From NCBI GenBank assembly GCA_028023455.1, contig JAQFVV010012419.1:62001-126000 (forward strand): a DNA stretch of 64,000 nucleotides, in the 5' to 3' direction. The notes below the pieces were generated by a model. It saw only the letters and a list, made by a program, of their open reading frames with translations. It was not told where the DNA came from and did no database searches. This DNA comes from Epiperipatus broadwayi. Its lineage: Eukaryota > Onychophora > Udeonychophora > Euonychophora > Peripatidae. How positions within the stretch are numbered: the stretch's first letter is position 1; every line of letters begins with the position of its first letter. The position numbers and the translations under genes are program-made. Below, one piece after another: positions 1 to 11,000 of this stretch.

Positions 1-521
1 TACACACATCCTTCATTCTTTCAAATCATTCATAAACTAACATTAAATAATATAATTGCTAGCTTAGTAATTATAACCCAATTATTTAATTAAATCTGTA
101 ACTTTTAAATCCCAATTACAATTAAAGAAAAGCAAAATAGAAGTATAGAATAAGATATTAGAATTGATCAAGCATAGGTTAGTTTTAAAGAAAGTTAAAA
201 TGTTGAATATTTGAAATATAAAACAATTAAATAGTTTACACATACATTGCCTATACGTATGCATTATAACTTTGCTTTTTAACAGAAAAATTAAAATATT
301 AAATGTGTGTACTACTCTTTTTAATTTATTAACACACAAACAAGTAAAGCATATAATTGTTGTCCCATTCTTTCCGTCTAAAGCTTTTAAGAACTTACCT
401 GTAGGTTTGAACTTGGATGCCCTACACTTCTTTTATGTTATATAAAAATGTGATGATGATTTTGTTTTACCTTTCTACATGCACATTACTATAAATTTAG
501 CTAGTGACCAAATTGTAATCA

Positions 522-522
<1 letters not shown>
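1..522 (-). repeat. Inverted partial copy of LTR family 1 (LTR1), continues off the left edge
   Basis: The reverse complement of this stretch matches the first 540 or so bases of the LTR that starts at 571, including the landmarks for the 'CACTAGCTAAATTTATAGTA' stretch and the conserved poly-AT block near its far end. It is visibly more diverged than the two LTRs of the intact element, so it belongs to a separate, older insertion. The LTR terminus lies near 522, facing the (TA)n tract, so the two LTRs stand head to head. The rest of this copy lies outside the window. Confidence 0.85.

Positions 523-524
<2 letters not shown>

Positions 525-570
<46 letters not shown>
525..570. repeat. (TA)n microsatellite between two head-to-head LTRs
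   Basis: An uninterrupted TA run of about 46 bases. It separates the inverted LTR1 fragment on the left from the complete LTR1 element on the right. The element's right end also borders an ATATAT run, so the tract is probably the target site of the 571-11323 insertion. Confidence 0.95.
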
Positions 571-573
<3 letters not shown>

Positions 574-1566
574 GCCATTACAATTTAGTCACTAGCTAAA
601 TTTATAGTAATGTGCATGTAGAAAAGGTAAACCAAAAATCATCATCACATTTTTATATAATCATAAATGAAGCTGTAGGGCATCCAAGTTCAAACCCTAC
701 AAGGTCCAGTTCTAAAAGCTTTAAACAGAGAAAGAATGGGTCAACAATTACATGCTTTACTTGTTTGTGTGTTGATAGAAAGGTAATACACACATTTAAA
801 CTATTTAATATTTAATTTTTCTTTAAAAAGCAAAGTTATAATGCATACATATAGGCAATGTATGTGTAAATTATTTAATTGTTTTATATTTCAAATATTA
901 AACATTTTAACTTTCTTTAAAACTAACCTATGCTTGATCAATTCTAATATTTTATTCTATGCTTTTATTTTGCTTTTCTTTAATTATAAGTGGGATTTAA
1001 AAGTTACAGATTTAATTAAATAATTGGGTTATAATTACTAAGCTAGCAATTATATTATTTAATGTTAGTTTATGAATGATTTGAAAGAATGAAGGATGTG
1101 TGTACATTACATACAAAAATTTACATTTCCTAAATATTGAAAGAAAAGGAAGTATTAAATCTGTCAAATTATTTTTTTTTGTACAATTTTTTGTTAAAAG
1201 AGGAAATCTGTTTAATCAGATATCGATCTTTGTAGCAATTTTTTTTTTGTAAATAATTGTTTTTCACTTTGGAAGCTTATAATGGGTCAGAGCTCTAATT
1301 TTGAAATTGTCTTATCTCAAGATCTAAAGAAGGAAGCTCAAAGATTTGAAATGTTACCTGGATGTTAAAAGAAAAAAAAAAAGAAAAGAAAGGAAATAAG
1401 GATTGAGTCTATTTTTTTTTTTAAACAAAAGTGTCTGGAAAAAGGATTAAACTTTTCAGTTGAAAAATAATTTAGTTGAAAATAAATTAGAGATCTAATT
1501 AAAACAAATTTGTCCAAAAATAGCAAGTGATGCTATCTCTGATTGGTTAAGTTAGCTAAAAATTGG

Positions 1567-1577
1567 ATATAAAAAGC
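1567..1577 (+). promoter_or_regulatory. Candidate TATA box inside LTR1
   Basis: GGATATAAAAAGC is a good TATA-box match about 1 kb into the LTR and is preserved in the 3' LTR near 9007. LTRs normally carry the element's promoter in U3. With no transcript data, the assignment rests on the motif alone. Confidence 0.3.
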
Positions 1578-3504
1578 TGTCTTGAATTATTATTATGATT
1601 ATTGTTTATGATTCAGATTATTAAACTATCCAATTGAATGCTGAAAATATAAGAAATGTCTGGCTAGAAAAATTATATGTATGTCCCATCGGTTCCGGAC
1701 CATCTGGGGAAGCTGCACATCACATAGGAAAGAAAAGATGTGTCTAAAATAATATTCTACACCTTTCAACTGACCAGAGAAATAAGATGTTTTTAATAGA
1801 AGGAAGAAAGCATTCACCTGCATTCAAAGAAGATGAATTAATCTACTGATAAATATTAATCATCAAGTCCAATTAATTGTTACAACAACTGATTTTAAAC
1901 TCAAGAAAATTTATAAATGTGAAAACAACTGCTGTATTTCATCCACATGCTTGACAGGAAGAGAAGAAAAATTAATATAATGATTTCCAAATTGTCCACT
2001 AAAGCAAATAACCTCAATAGAGTCATCATCATCAAATAGTTATACACCTCAAGAAAGAGATTGTTCCCACATAAAACGGAAATAGTAGCTGCAGAAATAT
2101 AGACATTATACAAGACAAGTTTGAACCCTTGGAAATTCGCCACAAACAAAAGATCGGTAATATGACTTTTTATATCTATTTTCTTTATGATATCAGTCTT
2201 AATAAACATTTTAGCAATAAAGTGGTATATTTTATTTAAAGAACTTTTAAAGACTATTCAGATCGATTAAAAACAAGAATGTCTTACTAATAATAACTTT
2301 GAGCTTCATAAATGATCTTGAATGTATGAAAATTATTTGTTTATTAATTTTACAGTTATGAAAAATATTAATGTGTAAAACAATTTTTTTTTATGGTATT
2401 ATGATTTTAGTTTTAACTAATATATTATTATTATTTTGGTTTTAAATAATATTTTGTTATCATGGGATAAAACACGCACATACATAATGATATTTTATAT
2501 GTGTATAATTGCGAGTGAATGTGGAGTAACAAGTAGTGTTAGAATATTAGATTAGTTTGTTTCAAGTTAAGTATAGCATTTCAGAGGTAGAAGAGAGGGG
2601 GGAGAAAATAATTTAAAACTTGTTTCTAAAACTTGCTCTTTCAATTCTACTAACATTTTTTTTTTACATTCTATTTACATGTTAGATTTTTAAAGTATGT
2701 GTGCTAATGAGCAGATAATATTTTTTTTTCTTGAAATACTTTTCTCATGGAGTGAAAATCATGGTCAATGTGACGTCCAACTTAATACAAAATACATTTG
2801 AAGGGAAAGGGGGAAGAACTTAAAATTAATCTGAGGATTGTTATATAATCAATTATTATTATTATTATTCATGTCAATTTTCATATTTATCTAGAAATTT
2901 TTATGTATATGTTAGAAATGTAGTAATAAATATTAGTTTGTTTTATTAAACGAGGCGTATATATTTCATTAAGTGTAGTCTTTGTTAAGTGTGATTATTC
3001 ATCATCATCAATGGTTGAATATTAGTTATTTAAGATATAAGTAAATATGCTAAAATTAAGCAATAATTATGAATTTCTTTATAAAATTTAGTTTTATGTT
3101 TAGGCTTAGTCCTAGAGCTGTAGTTGAAACCCTTGTCATTATTGTTATTATTATCATCATCATCATCGTCATCAACGTTTTAATTAATGAGCTGTTTAAC
3201 TGTTTAAAGGCCATAAATAAATATTGATTTTATAATATTTAGTGATTTCTTAGTATTATTATAACCACATCCCATCATCTATTTCATGCAAGGATGAGTG
3301 AATTGCCATCCTAAATTAGTTATATATAATCTGAGCTAGTGAACTTATAAAAATATTGAAACACATTTGTTATGTTAAGATCTGAGAAATGATTTATGTC
3401 TAATATACTCCACTTTGGTTTAAAGATGTTTTACTTTTACCTAAATATTAGTGCTTATAGTGATATGGCTCAAAAAGCAAAATCTCTCATTTTTATTAGA
3501 AATA

Positions 3505-3603
3505 AAGTACCAAAAAGGGATTCAAACCCGGTACATGTGAAAGGTTATTAGATATAACCGTGTCTAGATTCAGATAATCTAGTGGCGCCCTGCTAGACCA
3601 TAT
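3505..3603 (-). other. tRNA-like segment near the 3' end of LTR1
   Basis: On the minus strand this stretch reads like a degenerate tRNA: an A-box-like TGGTCTAGCAGGG, a hairpin with a 6-7 bp stem (CTAGATT/AATCTAG), a second hairpin GGTTAT/ATAACC like a long variable arm, and a B-box-like GGGTTTGAATCCC. The acceptor stem does not pair convincingly and the putative anticodon loop lacks U33, so it is not a working tRNA gene. The same block recurs in the 3' LTR near 10945-11040. A fragment with the same flavour (AGGTTCAAATGG...) lies at the same relative place in the R2 LTRs. Confidence 0.35.
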
Positions 3604-3886
3604 TCACTTAGTATTTGTTTAAACATGCACTTAACATCAAACCAAGAAATGAAAGTGGATAAGACCTACTGCCTGTATACCTGAGTTATATTTTATTGAA
3701 TTACTAGTGTACTCACTTCACGTGATTTCATATACCTGAGTTATAATACATTGCTATAATACTGGTTATTAACAATTTCCCCATAATTCTTGATATTGTT
3801 ATATTTTGAGAAATTCTTATATATTAAGGACTCCTTTACTCAGGTATGGTAATATATTTTTGAACGATCATTTATTTATGTTACAA

Positions 3887-3904
3887 TGGACACCCAACTG
3901 GGGC
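3887..3904 (+). promoter_or_regulatory. Primer-binding-site-like sequence
   Basis: TGGACACCCAACTGGGGC follows the 5' LTR after a single A. LTR-retrotransposon primer sites normally begin with TGG, complementary to the CCA end of a tRNA, within a few bases of the LTR. Very similar sequences follow the R2 LTRs at 35440 and 63885, and all three are followed by TGATATT. The primer tRNA is not identified. Confidence 0.7.
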
Positions 3905-5224
3905 CTGATATTTTGCCATATACCTGAAAAAGAGAGTCTATAGAATGATGGGAGATGTGTGGTTAAAAATAGAGAAATTTTTTTTAGTAAATTTTTTTTT
4001 TTTCAGTAAAAATTTTTTTTTGTCTTACAAAATTTTCTTGGCCAAACAGTCTTATTTTAGATTTGTATATGATGATGTTTAATATGATTTAATTTTTCAT
4101 TGATGATGATAAAATGGGTACAGCCATAAAACAGCTTGTTTTTTTTTTTTATCAATTTTGAAAATAGAGATGAATATCACAACTTAAGACAAAGGTGAAA
4201 TAAATAATAGATTTTTTTTTGTGGAACATTAAAATAATTTATTGCCAGATAGGATAGGCATAGTAATAGTGATGAATTATGGAATAGTAGTCTCATGTGT
4301 GTTTGGGGAGTTCATTTTGTAAAAAGTCTATGATTTTAGAGGTTTGATTGGATGGTTGATCGTTGGAGTTTGGTTGGTTAGATTGCAGTTTTGATGATGA
4401 GTGGAGAGTTTTGTCATTGCCTTGAGAATGCTATGTATTTCGTGTAACTTATGAATGATCAAACCCATTCACTGCTCCAACCCAATTTATATGTTATCTT
4501 TATTTTATCATGAAGCAGTTAACAGCAGACCTGCCATGATACCAGCCTATAAGTCTCCAAGAGAGAGAGCACGGCATAGTTTTCCAATCAAGTTTATATG
4601 TTATTCTTATTTTATCATGAAGCAGTTAACAGTAGTCCTGCCATGATATCAGCCTATAAGTCTCCAAGAGAGAGAGAGCAAGGTTTCGTTTTTGTAGTCT
4701 ATAATAAGCAGGGCATTCCTTGATACTTGCCACATAAGACTCCAAGAGAGAGAGCAAGGCATTGTTTATCTACTTTAGCCCCTAAGACTTAAAATACATC
4801 TTTTATTGCAACAGAGTTTGCTTCATTCAATCAAGGGTTGTGGTAGTTAATAGTGATCGAATTGGGATGATCTTCTGAGTGCTCGTGATGCATTGTGTGA
4901 TTATAGTGCTGTGACTGAATTCTTTTATTTATCTCAAGATTGTGAACTGCTAGTCATTCTGTGGACTGTCAATATCTGTCGGATTTCTGGGAGAATGGAT
5001 GAATGTATAATTTGGGCTATTACAGACAGACATGCACTATATAGATTATTGTTGTGTAGTTCATTAAATAAGGATATTAAAATTTTTTTTTGTTGTATTT
5101 GTAAATGCATAATAAGGTGAAAATCAAATCAGTCAGTTGGTCAGAATAGGTGTCAGACAGGGAGAAGATGTGTGGATTTTTGATGGTCAGGGAAGTACAG
5201 ATGGGATATATATAGTTTTATAAC
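3905..5224 (+). other. Long leader of the LTR1 element
   Basis: About 1.3 kb lies between the primer site and the start of the gag-like frame. It contains several poly-T runs and the tandem repeat described at 4490-4765. Short open frames here (for example 4455-4646 and 4893-5120) lie mostly over that repeat and resemble nothing I know. The stretch probably serves as leader and packaging region. Confidence 0.5.
4490..4765 (+). repeat. Tandem repeat in the leader, about 105-bp unit
   Basis: Two well-conserved units start at about 4490 and 4598. Each runs from ATGTTAT through TTTATCATGAAGCAGTTAAC and CCTGCCATGAT to the purine-rich CTCCAAGAGAGAGAGC. A shorter third unit at about 4709-4765 keeps only the 'CTTGCCACATAAGACTCCAAG' type end. 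The purine-rich GAGAGAGAGC ends are regularly spaced. Confidence 0.8.
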
Positions 5225-7636
5225 ATGAGTGAACTAAATTATAGTATGGAAGAGGTTATGGAAGAGGAGAGTGTCCCAATCCCAGGGATCAGTGATCATT
5301 GTTATCCTGAAGAAGAGGACAGGGAAATTGCCTTTAAAAAAGCTCAAGAAAAAGAGGAAATAGAGGAAAATGCCTCTAAAGTCAGTAGCAATAATAAGGC
5401 CTCAAGTACAGAAATGGTAGATGAGGAGCCAGAAGTGGGCCAGGCTCAGATAACAAAGATGGCACCATCAGACATGGACATGATAATGCAGATGTTCAAA
5501 AGTCTAAGAGAAGATAATAAGCACAATATAGAAAGTCTAAGAGAAGATAATAAGCACAATATAGAAAGTCTAAGAGAGGATAGTAAGCAAAATATGATAA
5601 ATCTAGAACAAAAGATAGAGAAAAATAATAAAAGTATAGAGAGTCTAAGAGAAGATAGTAAGCAAAGGATGGAAATTCTAGAACAAAAGATAGGTCAATC
5701 TGTGGAGAAAAGTATGGAAGATTTAAGGGTAAATCTAGAGAACTCTATTGACAATAACAACCAAATGATCATAGCTTTGGAAACTAGGATAGAAGGGTCC
5801 AATATAGAGTGTAAAAATAGGTTTGTGTCATTAGAGGAGAGGATAGAAGGAGTGTGTAGGTCTATGGAAGTCACCAAACAGGAGGGCTGTCAGGGACTAC
5901 AGTCATTAAAGGCTCAAGTGGAGCAGTCTATCGAAGAAAATAAGAGAGAAATTGAGTTAGTTAGGAATGAGGTCCATGGTTTGGTCTCCCAATCCATATC
6001 AGAATGCATAGAAAAGAATGCCGAAATAACTTCTGCAGGAATTCATATTAGATTAGAGGAGGTGGTAGCCAAAGTGGACTCATATAAGGAAGCCACTTTG
6101 GGCTGTGTAGATCAAACCATCACTATGAAAAATAGGTTTAGTGGCTTAGAAAAGGAAATACGAGAAGTTAAGGGAAGCATGGCCAATGAGTGTGTACAAA
6201 TTGACCAAAATCTTAGGAAAGAATTGGGGAAACAAATGGATAGCTTTAGGGAGGAGATAGTGAAAAGGGACAAGTCCAGTTCTTTAGAAGAGGGACCCAG
6301 AATGAATCAACATGAATTGGGTGTTATGTTGGAAAAGGTTGAGGAGAACCAGAAGGCCTATGTTGTGGAATACATGAACCCCAAGATGGATGATCTCTAC
6401 CAGAAAATAGGGGAATTAAAAGATCGTATTAATGTAGGGCTGCAGGATCAGTCAAACCCAAATTCAAGGCAAAATGATGTTAGCATCAGTCCAGATGACT
6501 GTAGGGATAGCTCAGAACAGAGTCAGTCAGAGAAAAGGATGCCTACTTTAGTTAACAATCCACAAGGTGAAAAAGAAGTAGAAAGGCCGATATTAGCCAT
6601 AATACCAAATCTCCCAGTAAAGAAAGTAAATGAGATGATGACCAAAGAGCAGATTGGGATAGATCATGAAGTGAAAAGAAGGAAAAGAGAGTTGGAGGAA
6701 AAACTTCATGCATCCGATAAGATGATTGATTTAAGAGAAGCAATAAGGGAGATGAAACCAGTTATTTTAGAAAGAGAGCAAAAGTTTCAACAGTCTGTAG
6801 TTCTCAATCTAGTAACAAACCAGCATGTGTGGTTTCAAAAATCTGTCTTCTTAAATAGATTGGAGATACCTTATATATGGTATAGAGAGGCAATCTCTCT
6901 GAAAAATGTAAATGTCCAAATCTCTCTGAAAAATTCAACTGCTCTGGAAAAGTCAAAAATAAGTTATATCTGGTACAGAGAGGCAATCTCTCTGAAAAAT
7001 GTAAATGTCCAGTGTGTATCAGACAGAGAATCAATCTCTCTGAAAAATTTAAATGCTCTGTTAAATTTAAGTGTGCCTTATATTTGGTACAAAGAGTCAA
7101 CCTTTTTAGAGAGTTTAAAAATAAATTATACATGGCACAGAGAATCAATCTCTCTGGAAGATGTAATGAATTATATCTGGTACAGAGAGTCAATCTCTCT
7201 GAAGAGTTTAAATGTCCATTATATATGGGACAGAGAATCTATCTCTCTGAAAAATGTAAATGCTCTGGAAAATTTAAATGTGCCTTATATATGGTACAAA
7301 GAGTCAACCTTTCTAGAAAATTTAAAAATAAATTATACGTGGCCCAGAGAATCAATCTCTCTGGAAGATTTAAGGATGAATTATATATGGTACAGAGAGT
7401 CAATCTTTCTGGAAAGTTTAAAAATAAAGTATGTATGGTATAGAGAGTCAATCTCTCTGAAAAACTTCAAGGCATATTATGTATGGTACCAAGAGTCCAT
7501 ATTTCTAAATGGAGTTTGTAATAGGAGGTTATATAAAATAAATCCTCCGGATATGTTTTATAAATATCCAGTCAAGATGAAAAATGGAAAACAGATTTTA
7601 TTAAAATGCCTTTGCCTGATTACCTTGAGGAAATAA
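5225..7636 (+). CDS. gag-like: Gag-like protein, 803 codons, coiled coil plus 16-residue repeat array
   Basis: The one long intact gene in the window. The start at 5225 is the first ATG of the frame and follows the LTR-type leader. Residues 1-95 are acidic. From about residue 96 comes a repeated segment (IESLREDNKHN three times, then LEQKIEKNNK and LEQKIGQS) leading into a long heptad-patterned region to about residue 400, a predicted coiled coil. Residues 410-530 are charged and polar. Residues 533-770 are 13 imperfect repeats of the type YIWYRESISLKNLNV. I see no CCHC zinc knuckle and no recognisable capsid or major-homology motif. Position after the 5' LTR and leader, together with coiled-coil-rich gags in other animal gypsy elements, supports a structural Gag-like role. 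The function is inferred. The pol genes that should follow are deleted apart from a tail. Confidence 0.7.
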   Translation: MSELNYSMEEVMEEESVPIPGISDHCYPEEEDREIAFKKAQEKEEIEENASKVSSNNKASSTEMVDEEPEVGQAQITKMAPSDMDMIMQMFKSLREDNKHNIESLREDNKHNIESLREDSKQNMINLEQKIEKNNKSIESLREDSKQRMEILEQKIGQSVEKSMEDLRVNLENSIDNNNQMIIALETRIEGSNIECKNRFVSLEERIEGVCRSMEVTKQEGCQGLQSLKAQVEQSIEENKREIELVRNEVHGLVSQSISECIEKNAEITSAGIHIRLEEVVAKVDSYKEATLGCVDQTITMKNRFSGLEKEIREVKGSMANECVQIDQNLRKELGKQMDSFREEIVKRDKSSSLEEGPRMNQHELGVMLEKVEENQKAYVVEYMNPKMDDLYQKIGELKDRINVGLQDQSNPNSRQNDVSISPDDCRDSSEQSQSEKRMPTLVNNPQGEKEVERPILAIIPNLPVKKVNEMMTKEQIGIDHEVKRRKRELEEKLHASDKMIDLREAIREMKPVILEREQKFQQSVVLNLVTNQHVWFQKSVFLNRLEIPYIWYREAISLKNVNVQISLKNSTALEKSKISYIWYREAISLKNVNVQCVSDRESISLKNLNALLNLSVPYIWYKESTFLESLKINYTWHRESISLEDVMNYIWYRESISLKSLNVHYIWDRESISLKNVNALENLNVPYIWYKESTFLENLKINYTWPRESISLEDLRMNYIWYRESIFLESLKIKYVWYRESISLKNFKAYYVWYQESIFLNGVCNRRLYKINPPDMFYKYPVKMKNGKQILLKCLCLITLRK
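6820..7510 (+). repeat. In-frame tandem array of about 13 units, 45-51 bp each
   Basis: Each unit encodes roughly 16 residues with the pattern Y-I/T/V-W-x-R/K-E-S/A-I/T-S/F-L-K/E-x-L/V. A higher-order repeat of about 69 residues is visible: the block with LNALLNLSVP / YIWYKESTFLESL / YTWHRESISLED recurs as ALENLNVP / YIWYKESTFLENL / YTWPRESISLED. Because unit lengths are near multiples of three, another forward frame (7012-7443) and two minus-strand frames also stay open across the array. Those are by-products, not genes. Confidence 0.9.
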
Positions 7637-7694
7637 ATAATGATGATGACCTTAATAAGGCTCCCTTCCGCGGGGCCGACCCCATCAAGTTTGA

Positions 7695-7820
7695 AAAGGA
7701 AAAAAGCCATTCCAAATTACTAAGAAAATAGGAGAGAATGCCTTTATGCTTGCTGCTCTTGATGGGAATAAGGGGACCTATAATGCTAGGAGTTTGATCC
7801 CTTATACTTCAGCAGAATAG
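7695..7820 (+). pseudogene. Remnant of the C-terminal end of pol (integrase GPY/F-like tail)
   Basis: In one frame, from just after a stop to the TAG at 7818-7820, the sequence reads KKPFQITKKIGENAF, then MLAALDGNKGTYNARSLIPY and a short tail. This pattern (PF-x-I-x-K-K-I-G-x-N-A-F, then G-T-Y-N-x-R-S-L-x-P-Y) is what the GPY/F module and last residues of gypsy-type integrases look like. It follows the gag-like stop by 60 bases and precedes the polypurine tract by 175. This suggests that the rest of pol was lost by an internal deletion. Confidence 0.65.
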
Positions 7821-7995
7821 CCTGGCAAAGATCTCCAAATAAATTACTTTTAGGTTTTCTAATGAAAAATATATTTAGCAGTAGTTAATTTTTTTTTATA
7901 TATATTATAAGTGTTTATTATTATTAGTGTATTTATTAGTTAGGATTTTTTTTTTTAAAAATATAGTTAAAACAAAAGTGCTGATGATTTTATCC

Positions 7996-8009
7996 GAAGG
8001 GGGAGAAAG
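7996..8009 (+). promoter_or_regulatory. Polypurine tract of the LTR1 element
   Basis: GAAGGGGGAGAAAG, one base before the TG of the 3' LTR. Purine tracts here prime plus-strand DNA synthesis in LTR retrotransposons. This fixes both the LTR boundary and the orientation. Confidence 0.85.
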
Positions 8010-8010
8010 T

Positions 8011-11000
8011 TGTGCCATTACAATTTAGTCACTAGCTAAATTTATAGTAATGTGCATGTAAAAAAGGTAAACCAAAAATCATCATCACATTTTTATATAA
8101 CCATAAAAGAAGCTGTAGGGCATCCAAGTTCAAACCCTACAAGGTCCAGTTCTAAAAGCTTTAAACAGAGAAAGAATGGGTCAACAATTACATGCTTTAC
8201 TTGTTTGTGTGTTGATAGAAAGGTAATACACACATTTAAACTATTTAATATTTAAATTTTTCTGTTAAAAAGCAAAGTTATAATGCATACATATAGGCAA
8301 TGTATGTGTAAATTATTTAATTGTTTTATATTTCAAATATTCAACATTTTAACTTTCTTTAAAACTAACCTATGCTTGATCAATTCTAATATTTTATTCT
8401 ATGCTTTTATTTTGCTTTTCTTTAATTATAAGTGGGATTTAAAAGTTACAGATTTAATTAAATAATTGGGTTATAATTACTAAGCTAGCAATTATATTAT
8501 TTAATGTTAGTTTATGAATGATTTGAAAGAATGAAGGATGTGTGTACATTACATACAAAAATTTACATTTCCTAAATATTGAAAGAAAAGGAAGTATTAA
8601 ATCTGTCAAATTATTTTTTTTTGTACAATTGTTTGTTAAAAGAGGAAATCTGTTTAATCAGATATCAATCTTTGTAGCAATTTTTTTTTTGTAAATAATT
8701 GTTTTTCACTTTGGAAGCTTATAATGGGTCAGAGCTCTAATTTTGAAATTGTCTTATCTCAAGATCTAAAGAAGGAAGCTCAAAGATTTGAAATGTTACC
8801 TGGATGTTAAAAAAAAAAAAAAGAAAAGAAAGGAAATAAGGATTGAGTCTATTTTTTTTTTAAACAAAAGTGTCTGGAAAAAGGATTAAACTTTTCAGTT
8901 GAAAAATAATTTAGTTGAAAATAAATTAGAGATCTAATTAAAACAAATTTGTCCAAAAATAGCAAGTGATGCTATCTCTGATTGGTTAAGTTAGCTAAAA
9001 ATTGGATATAAAAAGCTGTCTTGAATTATTATTAGGATTATTGTTTATGATTCAGATTATTAAACTATCCAATTGAATGCTGAAAATATAAGAAATGTCT
9101 GGCTAGAAAAATTATATGTATGTCCCATCGGTTCCGGACCATCTGGGGAAGCTGCACATCACATAGGAAAGAAAAGATGTGTCTAAAATAATATTCTACA
9201 CCTTTCAACTGACCAGAGAAATAAGATGTTTTTAATAGAAGGAAGAAAGCATTCACCTGCATTCAAAGAAGATGAATTAATCTACTGATAAATATTAATC
9301 ATCAAGTCCAATTAATTGTTACAACAACTGATTTTAAACTCAAGAAAATTTATAAATGTGAAAACAACTGCTGTATTTCATCCACATGCTTGACAGGAAG
9401 AGAAGAAAAATTAATATAATGATTTCCAAATTGTCCACTAAAGCAAATAACCTCAATAGAGTCATCATCATCAAATAGTTATACACCTCAAGAAAGAGAT
9501 TGTTCCCACATAAAACGGAAATAGTAGCTGCAGAAATATAGACATTATACAAGACAAGTTTGAACCCTTGGAAATTCGCCACAAACAAAAGATCGGTAAT
9601 ATGACTTTTTATATCTATTTTCTTTATGATATCAGTCTTAATAAACATTTTAGCAATAAAGTGGTATATTTTATTTAAAGAACTTTTAAAGACTATTCAG
9701 ATCGATTAAAAACAAGAATGTCTTACTAATAATAACTTTGAGCTTCATAAATTATCTTGAATGTATGAAAATTATTTGTTTATTAATTTTACAGTTATGA
9801 AAAATATTAATGTGTAAAACAATTTTTTTTTATGGTATTATGATTTTAGTTTTAACTAATATATTATTATTTTGGTTTTAAATAATATTTTGTTATCATG
9901 GGATAAAACACGCACATACATAATGATATTTTATATGTGTATAATTGCGATTGAATGTGGAGTAACAAGTAGTATTAGAATATTAGATTAGTTTGTTTCA
10001 AGTTAAGTATAGCATTTCAGAGGTAGAAGAGAGGGGGGAGAAAATAATTTAAAACTTGTTTCTAAAACTTGCTCTTTCAATTCTACTAACATTTTTTTTT
10101 TACATTCTATTTACATGTTAGATTTTTAAAGTATGTGTGCTAATGAGCAGATAATATTTTTTTTTCTTGAAATACTTTTCTCATGGAGTGAAAATCATGG
10201 TCAATGTGACGTCCAACTTAATACAAAATACATTTGAAGGGAAAGGGGGAAGAACTTAAAATTAATCTGAGGATTGTTATATAATCAATTATTATTATTA
10301 TTATTCATGTCAATTTTCATATTTATCTAGAAATTTTTATGTATATGTTAGAAATGTAGTAATAAATATTAGTTTGTTTTATTAAACGAGGCGTATATAT
10401 TTCATTAAGTGTAGTCTTTGTTAAGTGTGATTATTCATCATCATCAATGGTTGAATATTAGTTATTTAAGATATAAGTAAATATGCTAAAATTAAGCAAT
10501 AATTATGAATTTCTTTATAAAATTTAGTTTTATGTTTAGGCTTAGTCCTAGAGCTGTAGTTGAAACCCTTGTCATTATTGTTATTATTATCATCATCATC
10601 ATCGTCATCAACGTTTTAATTAATGAGCTGTTTAACTGTTTAAAGGCCATAAATAAATATTGATTTTATAATATTTAGTGATTTCTTAGTATTATTATAA
10701 CCACATCCCATCATCTATTTCATGCAAGGATGAGTGAATTGCCATCCTAAATTAGTTATATATAATCTGAGCTAGTGAACTTATAAAAATATTGAAACAC
10801 ATTTGTTATGTTAAGATCTGAGAAATGATTTATGTCTAATATACTCCACTTTGGTTTAAAGATGTTTTACTTTTACCTAAATATTAGTGCTTATAGTGAT
10901 ATGGCTCAAAAAGCAAAATCTCTCATTTTTATTAGAAATAAAGTACCAAAAAGGGATTCAAACCCAGTACATGTGAAAGGTTATTAGATATAACCGTGTC

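Larger units (their letters stand above)
571..3885 (+). repeat. LTR1, 5' long terminal repeat
   Basis: Begins TGTGCCATTACA and ends ...ATGTTACA, the TG...CA termini expected of an LTR. It is repeated almost base for base at 8011-11323. Differences are scattered single bases and homopolymer lengths, with a more divergent patch in the last hundred bases. At 3.3 kb it is very long for an LTR. A TATAAAAAG box lies near 1569 and could be part of the promoter, but the transcription start cannot be located. Small open frames inside it on the minus strand (65 and 102 codons) occur in both LTR copies and show no recognisable domains. I treat them as chance. Confidence 0.9.

Noticed and set aside
1626-2209. 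65- and 102-codon minus-strand frames in LTR1, repeated at 9065-9648
   Set aside because: They are identical in both copies only because the LTRs are. No domain, no codon signal.
7012-7443. 143-codon plus frame and 129- and 70-codon minus frames over the repeat array
   Set aside because: By-products of a repeat whose unit is near a multiple of three. The gag-like frame runs through the whole array and far beyond it.
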